A stretch of DNA of 64,000 nt from Plecoglossus altivelis (lineage: Eukaryota > Chordata > Actinopteri > Osmeriformes > Plecoglossidae): positions 4,945,972 to 5,009,971 of the forward strand of contig BROE01000023.1 in assembly GCA_036571765.1 (NCBI GenBank). Reading direction: 5' to 3'. The translations under genes were made by a program, and so were the position numbers. Of the stretch, positions 24,601-34,400 are shown one piece after another; the stretch's first letter is position 1, and the number at the start of each line of letters is the position of its first letter. A model generated the notes under the pieces. The model saw only the letters and a program-made list of their open reading frames with translations, did no database searches and was not told the origin of the DNA.

Positions 24601-24801
24601 CTTCCAACTCTTCAGTGCATCTCTGAAACAGATTACCTGCAGAGGGATGTTGCTTTGGAAGCCTGCTAGAGGGGCGCGTGGGCAAAAAATGGCCACTGAC
24701 GCCTGCATGCTCTCTCCCCCCCGCAGGCCGTCCTCGCTGACCTCTCAACTCTGAAGGTCATGCCACTCATCCAGATCTTCCTGTTCGCCACAGTCATCTG
24801 A
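13577..24801 (+). CDS. tbc1d19: TBC1 domain family member 19, complete gene (21 coding exons)
   Basis: Exons 13577-13675, 13866-13938, 14024-14069, 15090-15165, 15308-15382, 15550-15613, 16121-16167, 16291-16401, 16680-16752, 17442-17480, 18372-18484, 20559-20633, 20747-20809, 21672-21756, 21899-21943, 22062-22094, 22194-22303, 22516-22607, 22949-23064, 23297-23367 and 24727-24801 all have GT-AG borders and compatible phases. They sum to 1581 nt, 526 residues plus stop, the same length as I know for human TBC1D19. Two ATGs in tandem (13577, 13580) are possible starts. The TBC region spans about residues 245-480. TBC proteins are usually Rab GTPase-activating proteins, but the canonical IxxDxxR arginine finger and YxQ glutamine finger are not visible here; the corresponding segments read IRHDLLVDNLIYKDVKL and PFHGFSMYV. 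The human protein shares these departures, so GAP activity is doubtful. Its substrate is unknown to me. Confidence 0.97.
13866..13938 (+). CDS. tbc1d19: tbc1d19 exon 2
   Basis: Encodes PEIKLDCLKEDVRNFLKAS. Acceptor tctatttag, donor GTAAGC, ends phase 1. Confidence 0.93.
14024..14069 (+). CDS. tbc1d19: tbc1d19 exon 3
   Basis: Encodes GWEKKLQNAVYREMH. Acceptor tgtgttgcag, donor GTACGT, ends phase 2. Confidence 0.92.
15090..15165 (+). CDS. tbc1d19: tbc1d19 exon 4
   Basis: Encodes GHPSAPPEHHKEPLAYMRKA. A (GT)n tract at 15051-15075 sits just before the acceptor gcgcctag, which lacks a good pyrimidine tract. Confidence 0.92.
15308..15382 (+). CDS. tbc1d19: tbc1d19 exon 5
   Basis: Encodes ASWEKRILKSLNSMCTELGV and PLARK. 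A (TG)n tract at 15280-15295 lies 12 bases before the exon. Confidence 0.95.
15550..15613 (+). CDS. tbc1d19: tbc1d19 exon 6
   Basis: Encodes RPALEQKELANKWNEMGTDE. Acceptor tggttttccag, ends phase 1. Confidence 0.95.
16121..16167 (+). CDS. tbc1d19: tbc1d19 exon 7
   Basis: Encodes DLSRFRPVYAPKDFLE after a strong CT-rich acceptor (tctttctgccatag); ends phase 0. Confidence 0.95.
16291..16401 (+). CDS. tbc1d19: tbc1d19 exon 8
   Basis: Encodes VLISLRNPNYDISEETSARS and HWGLIQVPLYVRDIPQM. The donor GTAGAT is followed after a few bases by (TG)n to 16489. Confidence 0.95.
16408..16489 (+). repeat. (TG)n microsatellite
   Basis: TG repeats interrupted once by GCGGGGGTGGGTA, beginning a few bases after the donor of tbc1d19 exon 8. 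Confidence 0.95.
16680..16752 (+). CDS. tbc1d19: tbc1d19 exon 9
   Basis: Encodes REAYSELSLTTGQLGIDDHT and QIHP; GQLGIDD is shared with the human protein. Donor GTGACA, ends phase 1. Confidence 0.93.
16943..17258 (+). repeat. pyrimidine minisatellite, TTGTTCTCTCTCTC-type units
   Basis: About 315 bp of CT-rich units with recurrent CTTGTTCTCTC, in tbc1d19 intron 9. The minus strand is pure purine over long runs. Confidence 0.9.
17442..17480 (+). CDS. tbc1d19: tbc1d19 exon 10
   Basis: A 39-nt exon encoding DMFENEHVRIGKK, matching the family's ELFENEHVRIGQK. Donor GTGAGT. Confidence 0.93.
18001..18041 (+). repeat. (ACAGGCAG)n short tandem repeat
   Basis: ACAGGCAG and ACAGACAGGCAG units in tandem, tbc1d19 intron 10. 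Confidence 0.9.
18372..18484 (+). CDS. tbc1d19: tbc1d19 exon 11
   Basis: Encodes VVTEQDSAAAQQYSRQGCPT and GLRADLWALALNSTNEPE, the start of the TBC domain. The donor GTAACA runs directly into a (CA)n tract. Confidence 0.95.
18485..18655 (+). repeat. (CA)n microsatellites
   Basis: Two CA tracts (about 18487-18528 and 18607-18652) directly after the donor of tbc1d19 exon 11. Confidence 0.95.
19562..19591 (+). repeat. short inverted repeat (hairpin)
   Basis: Left arm 19562-19575 and right arm 19580-19591 pair around a TAGC loop with one two-base bulge. In tbc1d19 intron 11. Function unknown. Confidence 0.6.
20559..20633 (+). CDS. tbc1d19: tbc1d19 exon 12
   Basis: Encodes DMMRYEQLKAGVIRHDLLVD and NLIYK. 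This is where catalytic TBC domains carry IxxDxxR; no Arg is present at that place. Confidence 0.95.
20747..20809 (+). CDS. tbc1d19: tbc1d19 exon 13
   Basis: Encodes DVKLTASNDDYYFVFEDFLY plus Q; nearly identical to human. Donor GTATGT. Confidence 0.96.
21672..21756 (+). CDS. tbc1d19: tbc1d19 exon 14
   Basis: Encodes VLLCFSRDTVVLEHFSYNSA and TPPTSYVE. A (TG)n tract ends about 20 bases before the acceptor; a poly-C run follows the donor GTGAGA. Confidence 0.95.
21899..21943 (+). CDS. tbc1d19: tbc1d19 exon 15
   Basis: Encodes GKVGSEECAVVYPPN, 45 nt. Donor GTAAGC. Confidence 0.93.
22062..22094 (+). CDS. tbc1d19: tbc1d19 exon 16
   Basis: A 33-nt exon encoding GVVPFHGFSMY, in the place of the catalytic YxQGM motif of active TBC domains. 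Donor GTGAGT. Confidence 0.92.
22194..22303 (+). CDS. tbc1d19: tbc1d19 exon 17
   Basis: Encodes VAPLCFLYNEPSKLYSVFRE and MYVRYFFRLHSISSSPS. A (TG)n/(CTGT)n tract begins 20 bases after the donor. Confidence 0.96.
22516..22607 (+). CDS. tbc1d19: tbc1d19 exon 18
   Basis: Encodes GIVSLCLQFESLLQSHLPQL and FYHLREIQAQ. Ends in the first two bases of a Pro codon; donor GTACGT. Confidence 0.96.
22949..23064 (+). CDS. tbc1d19: tbc1d19 exon 19
   Basis: Encodes LRIAFKWMVRAFSGYLSTDQ and LLLLWDRILGYDSLEIVA, the typical distal TBC motif (LLLLWDRIL). Donor GTAGGA. Confidence 0.96.
23218..23296 (+). repeat. (CT)n array abutting tbc1d19 exon 20
   Basis: CTCCCTCTCT-type repeats with a TATATA interruption that end in the exon 20 acceptor itself. 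Confidence 0.92.
23297..23367 (+). CDS. tbc1d19: tbc1d19 exon 20
   Basis: Encodes VLAASVFAFRAENLMEVTSL and ASAE. The acceptor lies at the very end of a CT array (23218-23296). Confidence 0.95.
24028..24275 (+). repeat. minisatellite GGAAGGGGTGTGTATGGAGG + (GA)n
   Basis: About seven units of a block (gaaggggtgtgtatggaggg) joined by GA runs of variable length, in tbc1d19 intron 20. Confidence 0.92.
24727..24801 (+). CDS. tbc1d19: tbc1d19 exon 21 (last)
   Basis: Encodes AVLADLSTLKVMPLIQIFLF and ATVI, then TGA at 24799-24801. Acceptor ctctcccccccgcag. Confidence 0.96.
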   Translation, partial: AVLADLSTLKVMPLIQIFLFATVI

Positions 24802-25670
24802 GGAGCTGTGCATGTGCACTTGCGTGCATGAGTGGGGAAAATGCCAAGACGCCTGGCCCCTTCCAACGCCAACCATCCTCTGCCATATACCAGAGCCCTA
24901 AATGAACCACGTATAGAATGCCCATCATATAGAAAACTACATCTCCCATCTATGCGCACCTAACAGGAATCATTAACACCATGTATTGCGTCGTTAGATA
25001 TTATTATTCAGTGCGATAAGGTGCTGTAGGTTAAGCTAACATCCTTCAGACATGCCCTATGTAGTCAAATGATACATTTACTTTCCCGCACACCTTTATC
25101 TGTCAGGAGCCAAATTGGATGGAGCATAATTGCCAGGAATATGTCAGGAAACTATATATGCAAGCTCTCTGATTCACAGTGGTCCCAATAGCTGTTCGTT
25201 GCAGTGACGATAATGCATATTTATGAAGAAAGATTAGACACTGCTGTCCTGCATGTCAACTCTCCCTAAGGAATTTTCAAAGGCATACCATAATTATTCA
25301 TGTTATTTATACTGAAAATTAGGTTGTTCCTGTGCTTGTGTAGAAGAATGTAAGCACTCACAATATCAGTAACTTGGTAACTGGTACTAGTATATGACAA
25401 AAGTATACATTTTAAATGAATGTACAGTAAATGATTGAATGCCTTCTGCTCAACAGTCAGTTGTATTTATTTTGATTTAAGGGGTTTGAAACATCTCAAT
25501 GTATAATTGTTCCTCGTTATAAGAATTTGCCCAAAAATCATTGTTCAGTGTTTTGCCATGATGATGTTTATTGCCACACCACATTTTTTGTAATCATATT
25601 ATGTATTGAGTTCATTCAATTGCTTTGTTTATCTATCCAAGTCAATAAAACGTTTACACTTATGTTGGCA
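24802..25670 (+). other. tbc1d19: tbc1d19 3' untranslated region
   Basis: The 0.85 kb after the stop become AT-rich and end near a canonical poly(A) signal at 25644-25649. No other feature is visible. Confidence 0.65.
25644..25649 (+). promoter_or_regulatory. tbc1d19: tbc1d19 poly(A) signal AATAAA
   Basis: Canonical AATAAA (gtcAATAAAacg) 843 bases after the stop codon, followed by a T-rich stretch. Confidence 0.6.
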
Positions 25671-28306
25671 TTAGGTATGCAACTTTTAATTAAAAAATAA
25701 CGTTGTCAAACTCTGCACTCTCAATTGTAAAGGTTTCTGTGTAACAAAACAATGCTAATAATTTTTTTATAGGGAGATCTTCATTACGCACTCCCATTTT
25801 TCATTTCCACAGTTGCAGTTTGGTCCTGCTCGCTCCTTTCTGTGGCCTAACATAATTAAATGCCAGTCTTACTATGCGATGGAGTAAATATTTGGACAGG
25901 GTGTACTGCACTCGGACAGCTAACTACAGCCCTGAGCCTCAGCAGTGACAATCGGTAATTGACGGGCTAAGGCTGGATTAAGACATTTCCCACACGGCAT
26001 CCTCCCCAACCCAGCGTCTACTATGCTTTTTTTCTTTGGCCGCCTTCCTTCCTGTCCCTTCTGCGTGCCCGTATCATATTATGCTGCTTGTCTCGTTTCA
26101 TTCTCTCTCTATGTCTCTCTATCTCCCCTCCCAACCCCTCCCGTTTCCCTCTCGCTCTTCAAGCAGCACAGCCATGCCTGAGCCGTTACATCTGCCACCT
26201 GTTTATCCCGACTCCCACGGCCCGCCCTGCTTATATCACCCCACCGGCGCTTTCTGTGTTATCAACCAGGTGCCTCCTTCAGCCTCAAACTGGGCGAATC
26301 ACCCCGCTATCCCTGACACTTCATCCCGGAAGCGCCCCTAGTGGGTAACAGGCAGCGGTGCTGCAGCGACTTGATACCATCAGTCATCACACCGGTGTTG
26401 CCTGCTGCTGAAAGATCTCTTGTAGATGGGACTATCAAATGTCCCCCCTCTCGCTCACAGGTGTTCCGGCGTATTAATATATCTGCTAGCGCTGTTCAAT
26501 TTATTGTAGGCTAAATAACCCATGCTGAAATGGTGGGTGAATATTACATTGAAATATTGAAAACTCTGGGAAAAGGGGGGAAAATATTATGTTCATTTTT
26601 TAGGGTAAGGGTTAATTCGTTACCTTCTTTTTTTACGAACAACTGGAATTTGTACAGTATGTGGATTAATGATGTACGCTATAACCTCGAAACGAAACTA
26701 AAACCTTGAATTAAACACTTTAAATAACATTTGCATATGGCTTTTCACAACAACAAAAAAGCGTATGCCAGTAAAAGCTTTAAAGGGATGACTACGGCGA
26801 CCTTGATTTAGGAAGCTTCTTTCCCGCTCCTCAATTCGCAAAATTTGACAAAAGGATTTGCTAGGCAACCAATCACATTTTGCCATGTTGGGACAATCTG
26901 ACCAATAGAAGGGCTCAGCAAGGAGGAAAACTTGGACTGAGCCACAGTTGTCGCGCGACGGGGACCAAATGCAATGGGAAGCGTGAAACAATAGACCGAG
27001 AGGCATACGCGTCACCGTGACGAGGAAACACCATGGAGGTATTAATGAGAGAACCCCCCCGAAGTTTCTGAAGAGAATTCCTTTGCTTTGGGTGCAGTTT
27101 GTCCTCCAGACAGACCAGGTCCTCGCCGGTTCAATGCACGAGTAAAAAAAAAAAAAACGATCGGTTGCCTGTGTCTGAGACGTGGAATTCTTTGGATGCG
27201 ATACAAACTGACCACGGAGACATCCCCGGTGAATCACACGAATCATTGTTACTACATCCCCGCTCAAATGCCTTGCGCGTACGAGGGACAGCATACAGTC
27301 CCTGATGTCAAATTATTTGCATACTCACTTCCGCCCCAAGGATCTACTTCTGCATAAACCGACCAGCAGTTGATACGACAGTAGCTACAGACAGATGTAG
27401 TCTACATTACCTAGCGAAGACATGGAACTCTGACATCAACTTCATCAGAAAAAGTGGGTGAACGTCGTGGGCGGCTGTCGTTTGGACAAAGTGCCCGTCG
27501 GAGGGGTTGGAAGGACGAGAGAAGCTGCTAATTCTTTCTTATGCATAGTGGATTTTCTACTTACATTTGAAGAGGTGGACCTCTATAACTGCCTGTTCAA
27601 TATGCCGAAGGAAACACCGATATCTGCATGCTGTACGTGGAAGTACAGTGACTATATTTTGTCTTAACTCATTCAAGGATCGGATATTGCACTTAAATCG
27701 CAGGGGGTACATGTTTTATTTTTCCTTTTTGACAACAAGCTGGCCTTTTAGGACTGTGCGTTCGCTTCGAGAGGACGGAAAAAATCATATTTTACACTTT
27801 TACACAAGTTAAACTATTAGATACCGGTTTATTCTATACCGCTTCTGAAAATTTCTGATATCAAGCGCTTGAGGGAAATCGCCTACTTCACCGTCACCCA
27901 TAGCCTACTGATTAAATATTTAGGCGATATAGCCTATTTAGTCTTAAATGATCATTTAAAGAATTATTTAGAAAGGTTGACTTTCCTTATTATTAGTATT
28001 AAATGCATACATAATAATGATAAATCATCGTTTTGTTTGAAAATACTCTTTAACTGAGTTTTTTTTTCACACAACAGTCAATCTTACTGCAGTTGAAGTC
28101 ATTTGATATAGCTAACTGTTGTATCTGACGTTCTTCAGCCTACTTGTGACTCGACACATTCGTGATTTTCTTCCCAAAATGCAATTTTGGCAACAGCGTA
28201 CATTGTTTTGCACATAGCAGAAACCCGAACATTTTTTCCTTCTTGGGAAGCATATTAGAACCCCATCCAATCCCACGACATACAATAATTAGGTTTTTCC
28301 TTCACG
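25671..28306 (+). other. intergenic space and likely stim2 promoter / 5'UTR
   Basis: The 2.6 kb between the tbc1d19 poly(A) signal and the stim2 ATG contain no recognisable exon. A proximal-promoter-like cluster (X-box-like site and two CCAAT boxes) lies at 26857-26906. The transcription start and any 5'UTR intron cannot be placed from sequence. Confidence 0.5.
26857..26906 (+). promoter_or_regulatory. X-box-like site plus two CCAAT boxes
   Basis: TTTGCTAGGCAAC (26857-26869) resembles an RFX X-box. It is overlapped by CCAAT (26869-26873) and followed by a second CCAAT (26902-26906), both candidate NF-Y sites. X-box plus Y-box pairs are typical of RFX/NF-Y promoters. The site lies 1.4 kb upstream of the stim2 ATG; its link to stim2 is inferred. 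Confidence 0.35.
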
Positions 28307-28439
28307 ATGACTTTCTTGACTCGTGCAATGCTACTATTGCTACGTGGACTCGTCATCTCTGCGGTACTTGGATTGGAAACCGGTTACTCGACTGATCTGT
28401 CGAGCCATACGTCTGATGCCGCAATTGTGGCGACTACAG
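28307..28439 (+). CDS. stim2: stim2 exon 1 (signal peptide)
   Basis: Encodes MTFLTRAMLLLLRGLVISAV and onward, a signal peptide, then the start of the luminal region. An in-frame TAA lies seven codons upstream. A second ATG at 28328 is an alternative start. Donor GTAAGG, phase 1. Confidence 0.82.
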
Positions 28440-31400
28440 GTAAGGTTCCCCCCACGTTTGATACACTGTTGCCTAATATATACGCCTTTTTTTTGACCTC
28501 TTAGGATAACTTTTTCAGAGAATATACAGAGGAATCCCCTACGTAGTGCTTTCTGGAAACTGATGCGAGGCAGGAGTCGTGCTTGCGTCGTCAGTCACCG
28601 TTTTTCATACATTGCTAAGGAATGCCGGCATGACTGGAATTCAGAATGCCTGAATATGTGGGGGTATCCTTTACTGTTAATGTGCTTGTCTGTAACGTTC
28701 AACTTTTTTGTTGTTGCCACAATCTAATGTTTACAGGTTATGCTGCCGTTGCGACACTTTTTTTCTGGCAATTTTGAATGCATTTAGTGGACATTGAGGT
28801 TCACTAACCGGTATGTTCACAGGCTTAACCGCGGCCAAGCAGAACGCAACCATCCGATGAATCACATTAACTTGAAAACACAAACTCTGGTTGATGTATC
28901 AAGACATTGTCTAACCCTGGTATTCCCTTAAAGATCGATGACTCTTCATCCATTGATGGTTTTTAACCTGCTAACTGTAGGCTGTATGTGCACTCAACGT
29001 CACTTAGAAACTTATATTCCACATAGTTTGCTGTCGGTAGCCAGATGTGTGTGTGTGTGTGTGTGTGTGTACCTGTAGGAAACCACTGTTTAGTAAATAC
29101 CGTTTAAAACACAACTTGTGTTTTTTTTAAAAGTCGGACCTAAATGAACGGTTTTACAGATTGATTAAAGGGTAGATGAAAATCTCCCTGCTGCCGCGTT
29201 CATAGTGTGCAGTCCGTGGACGGTTCATGTATCACCCTACATTAAAGTGACATTGCCGATGGAGGGCCCACAGACATGAAGTAGACTGGTCCTGTTCTGA
29301 ACAGAAAGTTGTTTTATAAACAGAGTTGGGAAGACATCAAGCCATCTTGTCTGATGAACACGTCCTCATCCCACCCATCCTTTATGTCTGGCTAAGCTAT
29401 TTGAGAAGGCAATACATTCTTAATTGAGACCGTTGTTATACATGAATGGCTGGTTGTTTACAAGCACAAACTTGGCTCTCAAAAGAAAGTGGGATCTAAA
29501 TAGATTCTTAATGCAAGCATGCGTGCCCTTTTCCTGTGATGATATGAGGGAATTTATTTTCTCTGTCAGGGTCATTTTGTATGCTTAAAGACCTTTTAGC
29601 CCGAGGGGTTACTGCAGTGTCAATGGACCTGACGGAATAAGCAATGGTCCCATCTGGCCATGTGGAAATGTCATCTGCCTTTCACACTGGGTTTCTGTGG
29701 ACGTGAAGTGTGTGTGTGTGTGGGGGGGGAGGGGGGGCTTTATTGCATTTAGTGGACATACATTTGCATTCTTTTAGTGTTACCAAAAATGAAAGGGGTA
29801 TTGAAGATGGTATAGGATTGTTAAAGAGGGTTATATTTGTCCATAAGGACAGTGTTTAGCACTGTTCATGTTACTGTACCCACAGGGCTTCCTGATGCTG
29901 AGATCGGTGGATGTTTGCCTGTCTGTGCGTCCGGGCACAAGTGTGTGTGTGTGTGTGTGTGTGTGGGCCGGTACGTGAAAGCTTGTCCTTGGCATCTTGA
30001 GACTTCTGGCCAGCAACTCAATAATGAAGGAATTTCCTGTCTGCAGATGAGTATCACAGCCTCTGGTAGTTAGGGGGAAGGTCATGGGTTCGAACCCCTC
30101 TCACGCTGGGTTGTGGGGGGGAGTTGGCTGTTTCGGACGCTTGGGCGAGTAGAAAGCACGGGTTGACCATTTGGTGCTTGTGTTTATAAACCCTGAGGTC
30201 AAGGGAGCCCAGTTTGACGTAGCTAGTCAAAGTAGGAGGCCCTGGAAGAGAAGGAGGGAGGGAAGATGTCAGAGCGGAAGAGGAGAAGAGGGGGGGGGGG
30301 GATGGACAGGGATAAACTGAACTACTTGTTTGAAGGGGCCATGGGAGGACGACCCCAGAATGACCCTCATGTAGCCCTGTCATGCCTGTAACAATCACAA
30401 TGCAATCTGCTTGTTCTGGCACGCCGCAAGCTGATAGTGACAATCCTCCAAACCGTGGTGGTTATGGTGTGGTTAGAGCTATCTGCTGCTAGGCCGCACC
30501 GCACTTCTGAGCACAGTGAGATTGGAGGTTGTGGCCACAGGAACAGAGAGGTCTGGGTAGACGGTGGCGTGTGGGAGGGCTTTGGGGACAAGTGACATGG
30601 CTGTCTGTTTGAACGGCTGTCCTAACCTGACCCACTTTCTTTATCATGACGGACATGGCAACAGCATCGCATCGGGGTGTATTTCAAAGTTATAAAACAC
30701 ATCATCAAATCTGGTCGAGGATGAGGGTGGAATGCTGTGAAACCTGGGTTTCAATACAAATAACAAACTGTATAATAGCCTAATAGCTTAAACTAACCTG
30801 CAGCCACACAATTGTCATAAAAAATAGTGGGACTGGGCTACAGGTGTTTTTCAAAATATACACAATTTAGTGTCACAAAGTTTGCAATATCCGCCTGTGG
30901 CTGGTGAGTGGACTGGCCCAAGAGTCAGTGTGTGCGTGGTGGTTCCCATGTGTCAACAGTGCTGTGTGTTTTAGTTAGCTCAGCTTGGAAACAAACAAAT
31001 GCTACTGCCTGGACAACAGGAACACGCCGTTTTCAAGTGATGTTCTGTCCAAGCAAGATGATAGTTCTCAGGAAGAAAGTGACCCCTGAATTTATACATG
31101 AGTCTTGGGTTACATAACACCACTGACCAAATAACTAGCACGTTTTAGTACAGCGCTGCACGAAATGAATATTTCATATTCATGTAATTAGTTGAACTTG
31201 AGTAAGGTAAAAAAAAATAAAAAATGAATGCGTGCTTTTAAAACATTTGTGTTGATACCGTGCAGTCCTCAATTAGGGTTACTGAAGTCCACTAAAAGCT
31301 GGTTATCTGTGGGTTTAGAGAAGGACCACTCACCCTGTCCTGTGTTGTAGTTAAAGTATTCTGAGCCCAGATCTCATTGATATGGCTATCTCTTTGTACA

Positions 31401-34400
31401 GAGCTCCTGCATTAATAAGATGATCTGTTTGAAAAGCAAAGTAAACATTTGCCTATGTCCCAAGTGCTTGTTGACTCTGCTCTGAAGTGCTGATGGGATG
31501 GGAGTGAAGCTGACATTTGCATTTCATGACAAGTTTTGCATCTTGGGATACTTTGCTCCTTTGAAAAGATCTTTGGGTTCCTCTCTTCCTTCTTCAGACC
31601 AAACGTGGCCCACTTGACAGAAGCCAGACTCCGGCTGCAGCCCTCGGGTTTAAGGGGCGAGTTAAGAGTTCAGTCTAGGGTTGCAAATGACAAAGAGGGA
31701 GGACTCGATGCGAAATGCTTTTCAGTTTCACCGCTTTGTGTATTTAGCTCCTAGCTTCAAACAAACAACGCTTCGGTTTTCCCTCTCTCCCAGAAAGGGA
31801 CACCCTGTTCTGAATTGTTCCAATCACCGGACAGGCCTCCAATGAGTTATTCAGACCTACGGAAGTGAATTCTTAGTGGTGTGAAATTCATCAAATGGAA
31901 CCAAAGCTCTTGTCAGGGACATGACAATAGACCTTGGAAAAGCAGTCCAGAGTCCAGTCCCCAACTGGACAACCCATCACACTGGTCTGACTGGAGCTAA
32001 AAAACGAACAAAACCGGTCAACTTGGAACAACAAATCACAAATCAGGGGCTGAACATGTTCTGTTACAAAGCGTCTTTTCTGTTCCAAAGCCTCTTTTCT
32101 GGAATATCTCTGACCAGAGTGTCTGCTTTCAGTGCATCCCAGTCCCACTGTCCCCATGGCTCCAGAGTTCACTCACGGAGCGTTTCACCTTCTGAAGTAA
32201 GCCTGTGCTGTGATGCTGGCAGGGAGGCTTTGTACGGTGGGTCAGCCTGTCTACCATCCTTCAGACAGCTGCATCCGATCTCAACCACAGGGATTTAGGG
32301 ATGTGATCCTTCCTAATAGGGCTGGTGAGGAACTGCACTGAAACACCCACCCACACACACGCCACCGCGGTGTATTTATAAAGCTCCTGTAATGTTTTCC
32401 GATTAAAGAGACGCCAGAGTTTTTCCGGGTTTTTTTTTTTTTTCCGCCCGCCGTCGGAACTGTGTCGGCGGAATCCAGGTTGCAACTGACTCGACGGTGA
32501 CACGGTCGTGAGCCCTGAGTGTTTCTCATAGCTGGGATACGCCGTCACGGCAACAGGAAGGACCTGACCCCCCCCCCCTCCCCCGCAGCAGAGTTGATGG
32601 GACATTAATGGCTTACTTTTGTGAAGGCTGCTGTCCTTACTCACTCAACACTGTAACCAAGGGAGATTAGATATGCTCGTCCCTCTATGTTACTACCATG
32701 TACGTGGACATGCTTTTCTTAACCCACCGTTTGAAACATAGACTAATAGGTTGGATAGTCAACAACAACAACAACTGCATATTATACAAACGGCCTCGTT
32801 CAGAGCCTGATCTGAATGAGCTCCTTGTCTCTCGGACTGGTAACTGTAGCCTGCGGTGCATGGCCTCTTTTGTCTCAATCAGACCACCAAATATGGCATG
32901 AGCAATATGGGAAAGTGGTTATGCCAGTGAAACTGGAACTAGATAGCTAGGAATCAGGAGCAGTGAACCTGCATCTGTTCTCTGCATCATTATTCCGTGT
33001 GCTTGCCCTTAATTAGCATGTCCTGACACATTCCGGCCCGTGCATCATAAAGATGTTTCTACACTTGGTAATGATGTTTCTAACCTGGGTTCAGGCGTAT
33101 TGATCCTGAGAATGAATTGAAACTTAGCAACGTTCGTTGCTTAACTCGCGTGTTATTAACCTAGTCCTTCTTTACCCTCCACCAAGTCATCACAACAAAC
33201 CCACCACGGCTCCCCCTCCATAACTGCAGTGTTTACGCAGAGAGAGGCGCCCCCCCAGGGAGATGTAGGTCACGGTGGCCAGCTGTACCCTACTTCCTGC
33301 TCCAAGCGGCCTATCAGCAGCTGCCCGGCGGAAACTGGCCTATCAGCCGGCTTTGTGGGCTTTGTTGTCCCCCTGTACCACGCTGCAAGGTGTTGATCCC
33401 TGAGCGAACGGCGGCAGGGCCCCTGACTGCGCCTGCCTTTTGTGCCTGACGACTGCTTCTGAAGGACACGCATTCATGTTCCTAGGCAAGGCACTTACAG
33501 GCTATTGGGAAACAGATGCACCCTTGTCAAACGCTTGCTTTTGTAATCATACACTCATCACTGCTATACTCGGTGTGTTTTATCGTGGCTTTACTATCGG
33601 AGTGAATTTCAGGAAGACCCTTCACAGAGACACTGAAACATAATTAACAGATGACTGGGCTATTGGCAGTGGGAATCTCTATTAGATTAGATGTAAATAC
33701 TGATGCTTAATATCAATGGAGCTCTCGCTGTCTGTCGTAGCCTCACTGCAGACCTGATTTGGCAGTAAGCTAAGGTGAGGATTCTGTGAAGACACTGCAA
33801 GCATGAGCTCACTGTAGTGCGTTTCACTGTGCCACATACAACCATACTACAAGTAATGAAGCCGATGATGATATCGTGCGAAGTAGTCAACCAGCTTTTT
33901 AGCCACTAAACTTCCAGCAACTCTCTATGCAAATTCAGTCAAACGTCGACAGTGACCATAGCAATAGCAGGAATCTCTGGGTACGCGGAGGATGCCACGG
34001 TTTCCGCAAACCAACCGTAAAGGCAGTACAGGTGGATGGTCTCAAAACGTAAATGAAGCACCTCTCTGATGTCAGGGACTTTCCCAAGCTCGGACAGGGG
34101 CACGTGACGTGTCCGTTCGGTCTGCGAGGACAGAGACGCCGAGGCGGGAGGGGCACGGGCTAAGGACAGCGAGCAGTGTGGATTTCTTCGGCATGCTTAT
34201 GGCCCCCCCCCTCCATGTCTCACGTAGTGCAGCTATGCTTACACACACTCTGGAAGGCTGAGCGTCAAATGTACATGCAGGAAAAACACACACATGGATA
34301 CAGTGAAGGGGCAGTCTAGGCCAATTTGTATTACGCATGTTTAAACCTGAACTTTGCCTTTTCCGCCAGCGATAACACAAATCAATGTCTGTGTTCAAAG

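Noticed and set aside
26698..27294. 198-codon minus-strand open frame upstream of stim2
   Set aside because: Covers the CCAAT region and A-rich runs; the translation resembles no family and there is no splice or promoter context on that strand.
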